From assembly GCA_009760855.2 (NCBI GenBank), contig WPIO01000136.1:681001-745000 (forward strand): a stretch of 64,000 bases of DNA, read 5' to 3'. Below are positions 33,011-45,640 of this stretch, piece by piece; the first letter of the stretch is position 1, and every line of letters begins with the position of its first letter. A model generated the notes under the pieces. It had not been told where the DNA came from, searched no databases, and was given only the letters and a program-made list of their open reading frames with translations. A program made the position numbers and the translations under genes. This DNA is from Cristatella mucedo (Eukaryota; Bryozoa; Phylactolaemata; Cristatellidae).

Positions 33011-33228
33011 CCTTTAATGAACCTTTCTTTGAATACTAGTTATCTTTAAAAATATTTTCTATATCAGTGAACCGATTTTAAATACTGCATTCTCTTCTGA
33101 ACCATTTTCAGAGATGCTCCAAAAGTGAACTCCATTGTCGTCTTTACGTAGATATATCTCGCAGTACCCATGTTTCCTTAGAGTGCAGTATTTAGTCCAG
33201 TTAAAGAAACTTTTCTAGTTATTTATTT

Positions 33229-33230
<2 letters not shown>

Positions 33231-33313
<83 letters not shown>

Positions 33314-33314
33314 T
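33231..33314. repeat. (CA)n(TA)n microsatellite
   Basis: About 58 bp of CA followed by 24 bp of TA. The LINE at 33315 begins immediately after it, so the microsatellite may have been its landing site. Confidence 0.97.
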
Positions 33315-35700
33315 GGGCTGCTGTCACCGCAGCAAAAGGGTTTTGTTCCGGGTGAGGAAGGCTGCCTAGAGCAGTCTTTTCCGGTGGAGAGCACCTTTGA
33401 AGAGGCCAGAGATCGGCAGAGCGCTGGCTTGTGTACTCGGCATTCTCGTCCTATAGAATGACTTCGGCAGCATTCCACATGTCTCTCATCTCAGTGTGCT
33501 TCGGCATGCCAGAGTGGAACAGAGCTTCTGCAGGCTTGTTGAGCTCCTGTATACCGGCTCTCTCTCTCCTGTATACCGGCTCTCTCTCTCTCCTGTATAC
33601 CGGCTCTCTCTCCTGTATACCGGCTCTCTCTCCTGTATACCGGCTCTCTCTCCTGTATACCGGCTCTCTCTCCTGTATACCGGCTCTCTCTCTCCTGTAT
33701 ACCGGCTCTCTCTCCTGTATACCGGCTCTCTCTCTCCTGTATACCGGCTCTCTCTCCTGTATACCGGCTCTCTCTCGCTTCGGATACGAAACGAGACGCT
33801 GGTGGCGTTCCCTACGAATGCCGGTGTCGAGTAGGATGACCCTCTATCGCCGATCTTCTTTGATCTGGCGATGGAACCGGTTGCCAGACTCGCTGCTAAC
33901 ATGCACGAATTCTGTTTCCAGCTTTGCGGAACCTCCCTGTCGGTTTTTGCCTTGGCAGAGGACCTCGCCCTGTTCTCAGGCACGTCTTCTGGTCTTCAAG
34001 CCCTCGTTTCGGAGGTTGAACAGGCTGCGTCGACGCTCGGCATGCAGTTCCGACCGGCGAAGTGCTGTGTCGTCGTCGGAAAGGGTTCGAAGTCTGTGCC
34101 CACCTCAATCACTATACACGACAGGCGGATCCCCGAGCTGCCGGAGACCGAGTCCGTGGCTTCGACCTTGGAGCCCCGCAGGGTCTCGGGCAGCCCAAGG
34201 CTGAAATAGAGCAGGCCTGCTCTTCCCTTACAAGGGATATTAACCTGCTTCAGGCTTCAGCCTTCTCGTCCCTTGGCATAAGCCTGACGCCAAGAAGACT
34301 TTCCTCCTGCCACGGCTCGACTACCGCACTGTCGGGCGCAGCTTGTGCCTGAGGCCGCTCTGCAGCCAGCCGAAAAGGCTCCGATGGAGCTATGCTGCTT
34401 CGCGTGCGGTCTGCCGAACTTTGCATCGGTGCATTTTACGTTTTCGCCTCGCTCTGCGGGCGGCGAGCTTGGCTTGATCCGCTTCGGGACGAACGCCTCC
34501 ATCATGTCGCATGCTGTGCTCGCCCGATGCGAGCGTCCGTCAAGTATCCGTCACAGACTCGACCGGGCAGTCGCCAGCCTTGGTCGGCATGCCGTCGTTT
34601 GTTGAAGACCATTCGCGATACCTCAGCCCACCAGTCTTCGGCCCTCGCAACAGGGTTGGCCCGATCTCGCTGTGGTCGGACGTGCGTAAGTGCCTCAAGT
34701 GGCCTCTCCTGTCGCCTCTCGCAGACCGGCCCTGAAGTACTGGCCGTGTCCACCGACCCTGACGGTCATCACGAGTGGTCATCACGAAGCTGCGCGAGTT
34801 CGCCAGGCTCGTGAAAGGCTGTGCTTGGGCGGCCCAGTCAGCACAGAGCAGGGTCAGCTGCTGCCACGGACCGATTTGCCATCCACAGTCACCTCTTCAC
34901 CACGGGTCTTGGCCTGTCGTTCCGGGCTGGTTCGTGCACCGAGAGCTGCCCTGGACGTGCTGCCACTGGCTGCTGCCAGGAGTCGGGCATACATTGGGAC
35001 GGTGACCAGCTGAGCCTATGTCACGCGGAGCCAGAGACCGCTTGCCACGTGTTAAGTCACTGCCAGCCGATGCATGCAATTACGGCCCGACACAACTTGG
35101 TTCTGGGCCGCCTAATCGGAGCTCTTCCGGCCACCGCATTCGAGCAAATGTCGGCAGGCCGAGCCCTCCCGCTTGCCGGTGGTATGGACCTCAAGCCTGA
35201 CCTTGTCATCGACAACAGCACTGATTTAGTAATTGTTGATGTGACGGTGCCGTTCGACAGCAGCGAGGATGCTCTGATTATGGCGGCCCGGAACAAGACC
35301 GATAGGTATGCAGCCATAGCCCGGTCTTTCCTGACCACGGGCAACCGGTCGGCAGTGGTTAGGCCGTTTGTGGTCGGCAGCTGATGGCCAAACAATGAAG
35401 CTTGCGTGGCCAAACTCGGCATCCAACGCGTGCTGAAAAGACGGCTTTAGGCGGCGCTGCACCTTCAACGCCATTACCGGCTCGGAAGCCGTGTGGTCCT
35501 AGTTACTGAACCGGAAGGCCCGGGTAGCACCGCGACCCCGGACAGGGCACCGCTGGCTAACGCAGTGCTGCTGCTGCTACCGGTGCTAACGCAGTGCTGC
35601 CGGTGGGTGAGTGAGGGGAGCCAGTCACCGGCCAAGGTAAGGTAGGGTGCAAACTCGACAACAGGAGGAAGAAATTCCTTACGTTCTCGGAGAGGGTCAA
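33315..35700 (+). mobile_element. LINE with restriction-like endonuclease (R2/NeSL-type), broken
   Basis: 5'-truncated non-LTR element. In order it shows RT motifs (LLSPQQKGFVPGEEGC; then NDFGSIPH; DPLSPIFFDLAMEPV; FALAEDLALFSG in place of the usual ADD box), a CCHC-like knuckle (CHAEPETACHVLSHC then MHAITARHN), and a C-terminal endonuclease domain (KPDLVIDNS, LVIVDVTVPF, AARNKTDRY, VVRPFVVG) whose PD..D..K layout fits the restriction-like nuclease of R2/R4/NeSL clades. Stops (such as just before DPLSP), frame changes and a minisatellite interrupt the RT, so it is dead. Confidence 0.82.
33541..33778. repeat. Minisatellite, units of 20-24 bp, inside the LINE RT
   Basis: About eleven units built on TCCTGTATACCGGCTCTC, with unit length varying by the number of trailing TC pairs. 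It lies between the NDFGSIPH and DPLSPIFF parts of the RT, so it arose by expansion inside the element. Repeats such as LYTGSLSPVYRLS are its translation. Confidence 0.93.
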
Positions 35701-35745
35701 CGACCCACGACAAATTTGTAAGTATTCCTCCTACATCTAATGCAA

Positions 35746-35895
35746 CGCTGGTTTGACACAGTGGTTAAGGTGCTTGCCCCGACCAAGTTATGGCCGAGGT
35801 CGTGGGCTCGAGCCCCGTGGCATATGTGAAGTGCCTGAATAGAGGTTAAGCTCTCTTAGGGCGCTATACGAATGAATTATATTATATTATTATTA
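35746..35895 (+). mobile_element. SINE-1 copy
   Basis: Head CGCTGGTTTGACACAGTGGT, B box GGGCTCGAGCCCC, tail AGAGGTTAAGCTCTCTTAGG then GCGCTATACGAATGAATTAT. It follows the 3' end of the endonuclease-type LINE and precedes a LINE B copy. Confidence 0.75.
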
Positions 35896-37250
35896 AATCG
35901 GCTAAGCCAAGTTAATGTTTCAAAGTGACCTTTGGTTAGACGACCGCATCTGCTCCACAATCAATAATAATAATAATGTACTTGATAAAGCGCACTCAGA
36001 GAACTTAATCTCTTTCTAGGTGCTTTACATTTGCTGCAAAGGGAAATGCAATGAAATGGTAAGTAAAATCATGCTTGAAAAACAAACAAAATGAATAACA
36101 TGGTTAGGGGTGACATGCACAGGGTCAGCATGCAAATGTGGTTAGTGGCAGCATGCACAGTGTCAGCACGCATAAGCACGTGAAGGACGAATCACAGGGA
36201 CCCACTAAATGCTGTCCTAAATAGGTGTTTTTAAGTTCCTTTTAAATGTGGTCAGGTCAGGGGATGTTCTGACGCAGGTCGGGAGAGAGTTCCAGGCTTT
36301 GGGAGCATACGAACTAAATGCACGGTCTCCAAAGGATTTAAGGTTTGTACGAGGTATTTCTAGACTGTTGGATTCCGAAAAGCGGGTGGTACGATGCTTG
36401 GCCCGATGGGGGAGAATGTCGGAGAGATAGGCTGGAGCCATAGAATGAAGGGACCTAAAATATAAAGTCTGCCTACTTTCAGCTACATAACATTGCTCAA
36501 ATTCGGGCTTATTTAGATAAGGATAAGACATCTAAGTTTGTCCGTGCATTTGCGACATCCCGTCTTGACTTCTGTAAGTCACTGCTTGCTGGTCTACCGG
36601 CCTGTGCACTCAGGCGCTGACTGCTGATTCACCACTCCTCAGCCAGGCTTGTCTGTTGTGAGCGTCGTAGTGGCCACATCACACCACTTTTCACCGACCT
36701 GCACTGGCTACCAGTCAAGCAACGGATCGACTTCAGTGTTTTGTCGCTCATTTTTAGGTCCCTTCATTCTTTGGCTCCAGCGTACCTATCAGATCTCCTT
36801 CCCCACCCGGCCAAGCATCGTACCACCCGCTTTTCGGATCTAACTGTTGACCTATTCCTCGTACAAACCTCAAATCCTATGGGTACCATGCATTCAGTTC
36901 GAATGCTCCCAAAGCCTGGAACTCACTCCCTACTTGCATCACAACATCCGCTGACTTGACCACATTTAAAAAAAGAACTTGGAAACGCACTTATTTATGA
37001 CAGAATTTAGTGGGTCCCTGGGATTCGTCTTTTATGTGCTTATGCGTGCTGACACTGTGCATGCCGCCACTAACTGCACTTGTATGCTGACCCTGTGCAT
37101 GTCATCCCTAACCATGTTATTCAAGTTGTTCATCAAGCGTGATACCACTTACCATTAGATCGTGTTTACTTTGCAGCAAATGTAAAGCGCCTAGAAAAAG
37201 GTTGAATTCTCTGAGGACGCTTTATCAAGTGCATTATTATAATTATTATT
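35896..37250 (+). mobile_element. LINE family B fragment, split by a nested copy
   Basis: Two plus-strand pieces, 35896-35968 (AATGTTTCAAAGTGACC to CTCCACAATCAA) and about 36463-37250 (TCTGCCTACTTTCAGCTACA onward to the 3' hairpin), are adjacent in other family B copies such as 44320-44410. Here they are separated by the minus-strand copy below. Coding traits include LDFCKSLLAG and SLAPAYLS, with stops. Confidence 0.8.
35969..36462 (-). mobile_element. Nested LINE family B insertion (opposite strand)
   Basis: Runs from its 3' simple repeat and hairpin (TTGATAAAGCGCACTCAGAG, near 35975) up to about 36462 and encodes SLHSMAPAYLSDILPH, DRAFSSYAPKAWNSLPTC and DLTTFKRNLKTP. It has inserted in inverted orientation into another family B copy, giving inverted arms of roughly 480 bp. 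Confidence 0.8.
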
Positions 37251-40200
37251 AACATATATACGCACGTTGCATACTTTAGTAAATCTCAATATATATATGT
37301 TGTCTATTTCAATGCCATTCAGTTGAAGCTTATAAAAAATGTATGTTATTGTTACGAATGTCCGATCTAGAAATTTTAGAGAAAGATTAGTTAAATGAAA
37401 AGTGTTTAAATTGCTATGTCTTTCGTGAAAAAATAATTTCGATATCGAGACAGTTCTTCATTTCTCAAATCATATAACACAACCACTATATTTTTACCAC
37501 TTGGTAATGAGTCTACACTTGGTAAATCTGCTACTATTGTGCCAGCTGCAGCTAACTTTTGTAGCTCTTTTTAGTTGGACTTTTAAAATTCCTACAGAAT
37601 TTGTGATCTAGACTAGTTGCATAAATACTATGAATGTCAGCTAAATAATGGTCTTCCGCCAGTGTTGAATAGCCATAACATAATCAGCCGAGTCTAACTA
37701 TTTCTTGAGCTACTGAGTAACAAAGCCCTTATAGATATTTGAGGTGACAATTCACAATGCCCCGTTGGATTACCCCATACAGAGCAAAAAGATTTCCGTT
37801 TAACTGACTGCTTCTAGAAAATAATGTTCATGAGTGTATACATATGGACCTATGGATACCTATACATATGGAAGACATTTTTCTTGTTAGAGTAAGAGCA
37901 GACCTTCAATCTGCGTGAGGAGTACATTCAGATACGAATTCAAGGAAGAGTGCTTGAACAGCTTAAGATGTCATGCGAAATCTGGGATTCAAATTTATTT
38001 TAATGTGTTAAATTGAGATATTCTGAAACTTCCAAAGGACCTGGTGTTCTTTAGCATGGTAAACGATTTAATATCGCCAGCGACAGCAAAAGCTGGTACA
38101 TAAGCACTTTAACACAGTAAACGATTTGGTACAGGCAACAGCAGATCTAATATAAATTAAAATGAATTTGTAAATGAATAATCTAAAATATTTTCTAAAA
38201 GGCTTGAACAATTTAATTCTAAATGAACCGCTTACACATTTAAAACAATTGAGTTTTTCAAATTTACTAAAATGAAAATTTTAAAAGAATATTATTAGAA
38301 AGAAATGAACTCAAATTTAACCCCAATAAAAATTAGCGCTGGATTCGTAACAATGGTGAATCTGGCAATGCGATATTCCACTTGGTAGCTGGTAAAAAGT
38401 GTGGAAACAAACCTATATTATATTATAATTTCTTTAGTGTTGCCCCACTCCCAGAAATTTGTAAAGGTTAGGTGAGATACATGCATAATTCTTAAACTTT
38501 TCATTTACAATAACCGAATGCGGGAAAAGAACTCTTGAATTTTTATTGTTAGTGCAATTAAGCAAATATAATTTTGAGAAAGTGATTGGAAAGTTAATCA
38601 AACATGATTAAATAAAATTTATTTCATTTTTTTTATTGAACGATTGGTTGTGAAAAATAAGTTTTGCAAAAATAGAACGCAGTCATTAAACTTATGCTTG
38701 CTTGAATAAGCACTTGAATCTTTGGGACTTGATTTACAAGAATCGTGAATGATGATTGGTGTAAGATTTAAGCTTGATAATTTCAGAAAAAATATTAACT
38801 TTTTATCAAATATCAAATTAATTTAATAAATTTCTCCAGACAAAGCTTCCAAAGTTCTTGGGTCAGAGTTTAGTATTACTGGTTTTCTAGACAGGTCTTT
38901 GATTTCAAAAAGCAATTACAATGGTTAGCAAGATTACTTATAGACCGACTTGACCAAATAAAGGTATATCAAGCTGATCTGAGTAAGGGAGAGATCAGTT
39001 AGAGAAGTGCCCAATTTTTCTTAATTCTAAATTTTATTAATGAAATTATTATTAAAAGGGAAGTATATAAGGTATCCTACAGATTTTACAATATTATAGA
39101 ATTTTAGGCGTTCATATCTAGCATTATGTTTTTTGCTAAAGACCTAGCATAACTCTTATTTTTATAATACGTGAACGATTACTCACCTTATCTTAAGAAA
39201 GTTTTCAGCAACGTTATCTTTAAAGACCAAATCCATGTATAGCTTTTTTTACATTATAGCAGCTACTGTCTTCTCGTCGTCATGAGCATAATGATTTGAT
39301 TTCTTACGATCCAAAGAAATTCTTGCTGCTGATTAGGCTAATATCAAATCGGGCAGATTTCTGTGCTCTTATGTAGTCGGTTTCAACTAAGCTGAACAGT
39401 TTTTCAGTTTATGTAATCATGGTTAAGAGCTGCTCTATCTAGATCCTTAATTCCGATGAAGTCTTGATTAATGATTTCTTTGACCCTTGCGAATGGTCAT
39501 ACAAAACTACACGTTCGCGCTTTTGAGCTTCCCGCCAATTTCACCAGAATTTCCAAGAGATAATTTCATGCAGAACTCTCTGTTTTCAAAATAATTTAGC
39601 TGTAGCTCCTTTTTTAAGAATCCACTTCCAATTTTACGACACTGTTTTAACCGTGATTTACCGAATTTAGCATTAACCCTATTTTATTTGCCTTACACTT
39701 CTCTATTCTTGTAACTGAGTTTTTGTTACCAATACTTAATTAAATATCGCCATCAAGTCACCACAAGTGAGCCTAAGTGAAATTTTTACTGACTCGTTTA
39801 ATAACATTAATTATAATTCATGAATTTCAGATCTGTTATAATATACACCATAATTTCTACACACCAGCTACTATAATTCTCTTTTCACTGAACTTATCCA
39901 ATTCCAATTTTCTTGTTTTTTTTAGTATCTCTCTAAGTCTATGATTAAGCTTTGAAAAATACCCGAGTCAGCGTACTATTCTTCAGCTCCTCGTTCATGG
40001 TCGAGTGTTCCTCTTACTTAAACAGCATCCCTTTTGTTAGTCACGTTTATGTCCCTTACCCTGTCAATAAGTTCATGCATTTGCTTTAGGTCACTGATTG
40101 GATTTTTTACTCTTTAAATTTGTGTTCTAAAAGCAGTCAATCTCTGATAATGTGTTTCCATGGGTGTAGCCTTAGCAGTAAACGTTGTTACGTCTAGTAT

Positions 40201-42490
40201 TTGCTTTATTAGTCTGGCAACCAATACGTCTACTCAGGTAGTTAAACCCATATAGCCAACTGCAGATGATATAGCTGCAACTAAAGCTGGGGTTGTTGAT
40301 ATGAATCCACATGACCTTATTTGTAAGGAATTTGAGGACACGACTTTGATCTAAACCAGAAGGATCCCAATCTACCTTGGACCCAAACATACCAGTCAAG
40401 AATTTACAAAGATTTATGAGCCAATCACGACCAGATTTCTCTGTTTCTAGCACTGTTTCATTTTATGTAATAACTTAACTCTAGACTAGCTATATTTTGT
40501 TATCCCGTCTATCTTTTAAAATCACCTTTCATGCAGATTCACCATACTCACCTTAAGAAACGTCATCAATTATATCCTTAAGGAATAATCCAAGATCAAC
40601 TGTGCTGGTTATTTTACCTAAAAAACCTCCAGTCACACTGGCCACAGTTTCTATTAATTTGAGTGTTTTAAGAGCTTTCGGTACAGCATTAGCTATTTTA
40701 TTAGTAGCAGTTAAACTCAATTTGGATTTTTAAATATTTTAATTATACCGTTGCTTGCTATTTCAGTTGCGCTAGAAATCTTTCAACCCACACCTTGATA
40801 TTACTAAAGCCATGTTTAAATGCTTCTTCTGTTTATGTTAATTCTGTTCCTATAACTAATCTTATAACTTCTCCTTTACCTCTTGAAATTGACTTATCAA
40901 TGTTATTAGCAAGAGATTTATTAACTTTTCTTTTGTCACTTCTAGTTAGCTGAGAATGACTAAACCTTATTAATAATCCATTTAGCAGCCTTTTTCTGAT
41001 CCAAACTTAGTTAATACTATCTTTCTATTCTACGTAGAGAATGGATAATCTATTGAGAAAGGTATGTGAAACTGTACACTGATCTTAATTTTGAGTTTAA
41101 TAAAATAATTGGCTTAGGTATAGCGGTAAATCCACAAAACGCTATAAGACTAGTTTAATCATTAACGAAAAATATTTCTGGCAACACAGTAGGAAACTTT
41201 TGTCTTAACTTATCTTTAGCAGTTTATCTTGTTTGGTAAATAAACTAAGTCTGGAGCATTGATGGATTCACACAAGTTCTATAAATGTATATGGAATCAA
41301 TTTTAATTCAAAAGATTCAATTGGTTCCAGGACAATAGGCCATATCAGGCAATTATTAGAGGTTTACTAAAAAAATTATCACTTCATTGGATTAAAATAT
41401 GTGGATAAAATTGATATGGGATCTTATAGTATAATAAATGTAGCTCACGTTCAGTACCTCATAGTGGAATTACCAAACTTTAAGTAGATAAATTTAGATT
41501 GACAAATTAAAATAAGTATCCAAAAGTAGTACCTCCAGATCACAGTGCGTTAGAAATAGGAAACTTAATCAAATTGGCAAGTGTTAATTACAACGGAATA
41601 GGAGGAGAAACTTCGGTTAATCAGTCTTCACCTGTAGATAACACTGCATTTGGAATAGGTTCAAGCACAATGCAATTTACAAATATAATCTTCGATATTT
41701 AGAGAAGGCACTTTAGCAAACTTTAGTCTAAATATGATTAATAAGTTCTGATGAGTATTTCTAAAATAATGTCAATAATTCAGTGCAAGGTTACAACATG
41801 TTGATAAAAAAACTCAGGTGGCACTTTTAGATACGTAATGAATAATTTCTCTGTGGAGTACGGACTTGCTTTCAATTTTTTGAAACAACTGTATAATTCT
41901 TAGTAAATAAATTTACAGAAAAATTAATTTTAAGAGAAAGGGAGTAAATCCGGGTAATTACGCGGACTTTACCTAATGAAGGCTAGAGAGAGGCATTATC
42001 TGGTTCATTTAAAATGCATTTAAATCTCATAAAGAACTTATTTTATCGAGTAGATCATACAGATGCAGTCAATCGTTAACCTAGATACCAACTTTGCGCA
42101 TGAGGTTTCAAAGGGAACAAATAATGATGAAAATCTCGACGCGAATAGTCATGCATTGATTGATTTATTGAATCCAGTGAATTTTTCTGATAGTGATGCA
42201 AAAGATTATGCCGATACTAAACTGTCATCGACTGAAGGGGCTATACATGGTTCATTAGCGGTGAATGGTAATCTTGCTGCTATAGATACACTAATCAGTT
42301 TAACAGGCGTTCCTAATCTTCAATGTAAGAATGATAGTTTGGTAAAAAGGTGTGAAGAAACTATGCCTGGTAATCTAGATTTGAGGATAACTCGAGGGTC
42401 TAACAAGGGTCAAGGGTCACACACTCGACTACATTCTCTCATACAACTGCACTTTGTGATCACTAATTATTACCAAATCCTGCTTATCTG
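37251..42490. other. AT-rich tract with decayed reading frames
   Basis: About 5 kb of AT-rich DNA without an intact gene. Protein-like pieces occur on both strands: minus 40172-40453 (MLETEKSGRDWLINLCKFL.., 93 codons open), minus about 40550-40720 (ALKTLKLIETVASVTGGFLG), plus about 41535-41690 (PPDHSALEIGNLIKLASVNY) and plus 42063-42491 (142 codons open, NLDTNFAHEVSKGTNNDENL). None is recognised. Their style and base composition match the capsid-like remnant at 29 kb, so they may be parts of one dead virus-derived element. Confidence 0.35.
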
Positions 42491-42494
42491 ACCA

Positions 42495-44770
42495 CATGCA
42501 GATCTCATTCAGTCTACAGCATGTGCCTGCATCCTCCTCTAAAATCACCTGTGAATCGCGAAATATCAAGACCCTTGACATCGATGCTGTCCGTGCGACA
42601 ATATCTGCCTCGCCTCTGGTGCTCAGTCTCCCCTCAGATCTGTCATCATTGGTTAAAAGTTAAAAACACGACACAAGCTGACACGCTCGACGAGTTTGCA
42701 CCTCTGACTAAGCGCACTGTGCACCCTCGCCCAGACGGCCTATGGTTTACCACAGACATTAAACTAGCCAGGTCTACTAAGCGCAAGCTTGAAAAAGCAT
42801 ACAAAAGATCAGGACTGACTGTCCATCGATAACCATACGAGGTCTACTGTAGGTCGTACCAATCAATCCCAGCAAAGGCCAAGTCTAGCTTCTATAAAAA
42901 CATTGTTGAATCGCAGATGCACAATCAAAAACTGCTGATGTCGACAATCAACCATCTCCTCAACCGCTCCCAGATTAGCTCCTTACATGATGATCCCTGT
43001 GATGATCTTGCCGATCGCTTCTCTCGATTCTTCGTCCAGAAGATATACAAGATCAGGGAGTTCATCCATGCAATGGCAACATCACCCCTAAAATGTTGTC
43101 CCCTAGACTCATTGCAGCACCTCAATGTCTACATTCAAGCAGGTCAGTAATGATCTCGTCCTGAAGTTCATATCCCAATAAAAAAGACAGCAAGTCCTTT
43201 GGACCTTATTCCCACTGTCCTGCTCCTACGTTGCATTGATCTGCTGCTGCCGTGCATAAGTAACTTCATTAATATGTCATTAGCCTCAGTTAATGTCCAG
43301 CACCTTTCAAAAAAGCTGCAGTCAGGCCACTTCTCATGAAAGCGACACTAGATCGAGAGAACTTGAGCAACTACTGCCCAGTCTCCCTTCTTTCATTACT
43401 GTCAAAGAAACTGGAACGAGTCGTGGCAGACCAGCTGAACTCATATATCGAAACTTCAAACATTGCTAGCAAGTTCCAGTCTCGCTTTAGAGCTAATCAC
43501 TCCACAGAGTCAGCATTGCTTCGGGTGTACGACGACCTACTTAGGAATGCAGACATGGGTAGAGTATCTCTGGTTGTTTTGCTCAATCTTTCGTCAGCTT
43601 TTGCCACTATCGATCAGCAAGTTCTTCTTGAGCGCCTCTCATCTCGCCTGAGCATCACTGGCACTGCTCCACAATGGTTCAGGTCCTATCTCAGTGCGAG
43701 ACTCCAGTGTATTGATGTGAACGGGCAAAGATCATACGACGGACCTCTGAAATATGGGGTACCTCAGGTCTCCGTGCTAGGTCCGGTTCTTTTTACGATT
43801 TATACTCTCCCTCTTGCCGACGTGAGTGCCAAGCACTATCTAGGCTTTCACTTCTATGCGAATGACACTAACTTGTACCTTTGCTTTGAACCCTCCCAAC
43901 CTTCGAGCACCTCGAATTCTCTCAACTCCCTTGCTACATGTATTGATGACATCCGCACATGGATGGCAGCAAATTTTATCAAACTAAATGATGATAGAAA
44001 CCAACGTATTAGTTACAGGCAAACCAAGCGTGATGCAGAATTTGGAAAGGCTAACGCTCAAAATCGGCTCTTCCAGCATATCTCCTGTCGAATTTGTACG
44101 AAGTCTGGGTGTCATGTTTCAAAGTGACCTTTCGTTAGACAACCACATCAGCTCCACAAGCAAATTTTATCAGCTCCACAAGTAAATTGTATTAAACTAA
44201 ATGATGATAGAAACCAACGTATTAGTTATAGGCAAACCAAGTGTGATGCAGAAATTGGAAAGGCTAACGCTCAAAATCGGCTCTGCCAGCATATCTCCTG
44301 TCGAATTTGTACGAAGTCTGGGTGTCATGTTTCAAAGTGACCTTTCTTTAGACAACCACATCAGCTCCACAATCAACTCTGCCTACTTTCAGCTACATAA
44401 CTTTCAGCATGCATTTAGCTCGTATACTCCCAAAGCCTGGAACTCACTGCCGACTTGCGTCGGAACATCCCCTGACTTGACCACATTTAAAAAGAACTTA
44501 AAAGCACACCTATTTAGGACAGCATTTAGTGGGTCCCTGGGGTTCGTCCTTCATGTGCTTATGCGTGCTGACACTGTGCATGGTGCCACTAACCACACTT
44601 GCATGCTGACCCTGTGCATGTCACCCCTAACCATGTTAATCACGGTGTTTATCAGGCATGATGCCACGTACCATTAGATCGTGCCTTCTTTGCAGCAAAT
44701 GTAAAGCGCCCAGAAAGAGATTTAGTTCTCTGTGGGCTCTTAATCAAGTGCATTACTATTATTACTATTA
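42495..44770 (+). mobile_element. LINE family B copy, inactivated
   Basis: About 2.3 kb, the longest family B copy in the window. It holds the linker before the RT (TLDEFAPLTKRTVHPRPDGL), RT blocks (NYCPVSLLSLLSKKLERV, LLNLSSAFATIDQQVLLERL, YGVPQVSVLGPVLF), the active site and the 3' part PKAWNSLPTCVGTSPDL. Catalytic residues are lost: the box reads YAND instead of YADD, and the first aspartate (FDTID in family A) is alanine. A stretch of about 215 bp is tandemly duplicated (about 43978-44192 and 44193-44400), followed by an internal deletion. The 3' end has the family hairpin and ATT repeats. Confidence 0.9.
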
Positions 44771-45227
44771 TTACTATGTATTACTATTTTATTTTATTTT
44801 ATTATTGTTACATTTTATTATTACTATATTATTATTATTAAATTATTACTATTATGAATATAACTTAATTTTGAAAGGCTAGGATCCCGTCAATCTAGAC
44901 GATCGACATGACTGAGTAGTGATCCCTCTGAGTGAGACTTATGAGACGGGGTCCTTGACATCATTGACGTCAACTTCAGTATATACATAGGCGATACCTT
45001 AAAAAACCATAATTTTAACACATGCCTAGTGTACCTATAAGTAGTGCAAGTTACATTGCAATTAAAAGCTTATTGTATGGCTTTTTCAAGTTCATTCGTG
45101 AGTTATAGCAAGGATATTGCTCACCGTACCTTAGCAGCACTTGCATTAATTGAAACACGTTTGGCTTCATTGAAATTGACTGGAAAACCAGTGAACTCAG
45201 TATCGTTAGTATCACTGAATTTTTAAT
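44771..45227 (+). other. AT-rich spacer with short decayed frame
   Basis: ATT-rich tail of the LINE, then a stretch with a 60-codon open frame at 45044-45226 (HRTLAALALIETRLASLKLT). Protein-like but unrecognised, probably another remnant of the AT-rich element. Confidence 0.3.
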
Positions 45228-45640
45228 TTAACCAGATAAGCATGGAAACCTGATCATCGAAAACGTAACCGACGCGGTCATAGTCGGCGTAACGGTGCCG
45301 TTTGACAGTGGCATCATATGCCCTGGTGGTGGCGGCCCGGAAAAAGGTTGGTACGTTTTAGGCCATGGTTCGGTCTTTCCTGACCGCTGACTACCGGTCG
45401 GCAGTGGTGTAGCCCTTCGTGGTCGGCACTTCGGGTGGCTGGTGGCAGGATAATGAAGCCTGCCGGGCGGACCTCGGCATTGCGCACTAGGAACGGACGG
45501 CATTGCTGCGGCTGTGCGTCTCTCACGCGATTTCCAGGTCGGAAGCCGTCATGTCCCTGTTCCTGAACTGGGACGTGCGGGCAGCCCCCGCGGCCAGGGA
45601 AGGCCAGGCCTCCTACGGCCATGGTACCGTAATTTGTTCA
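45228..45640 (+). mobile_element. 3' fragment of restriction-like-endonuclease LINE
   Basis: Begins in the endonuclease domain (PDKHGNLIIENVTDAVIVGV then TVPFD) and continues through the KVGT, FLTADYRSAVV and PFVVGTSGGWWQ parts with frame changes. It resembles the C-terminus of the element at 33315-35700 but also keeps the region after GGWW. Strongly 5'-truncated and dead. Confidence 0.75.

Noticed and set aside
33431-34204. Single 257-codon protein with LYTGSLS repeats
   Set aside because: It is a frame through the minisatellite inside a broken LINE RT; RT motifs occur in other frames on either side.
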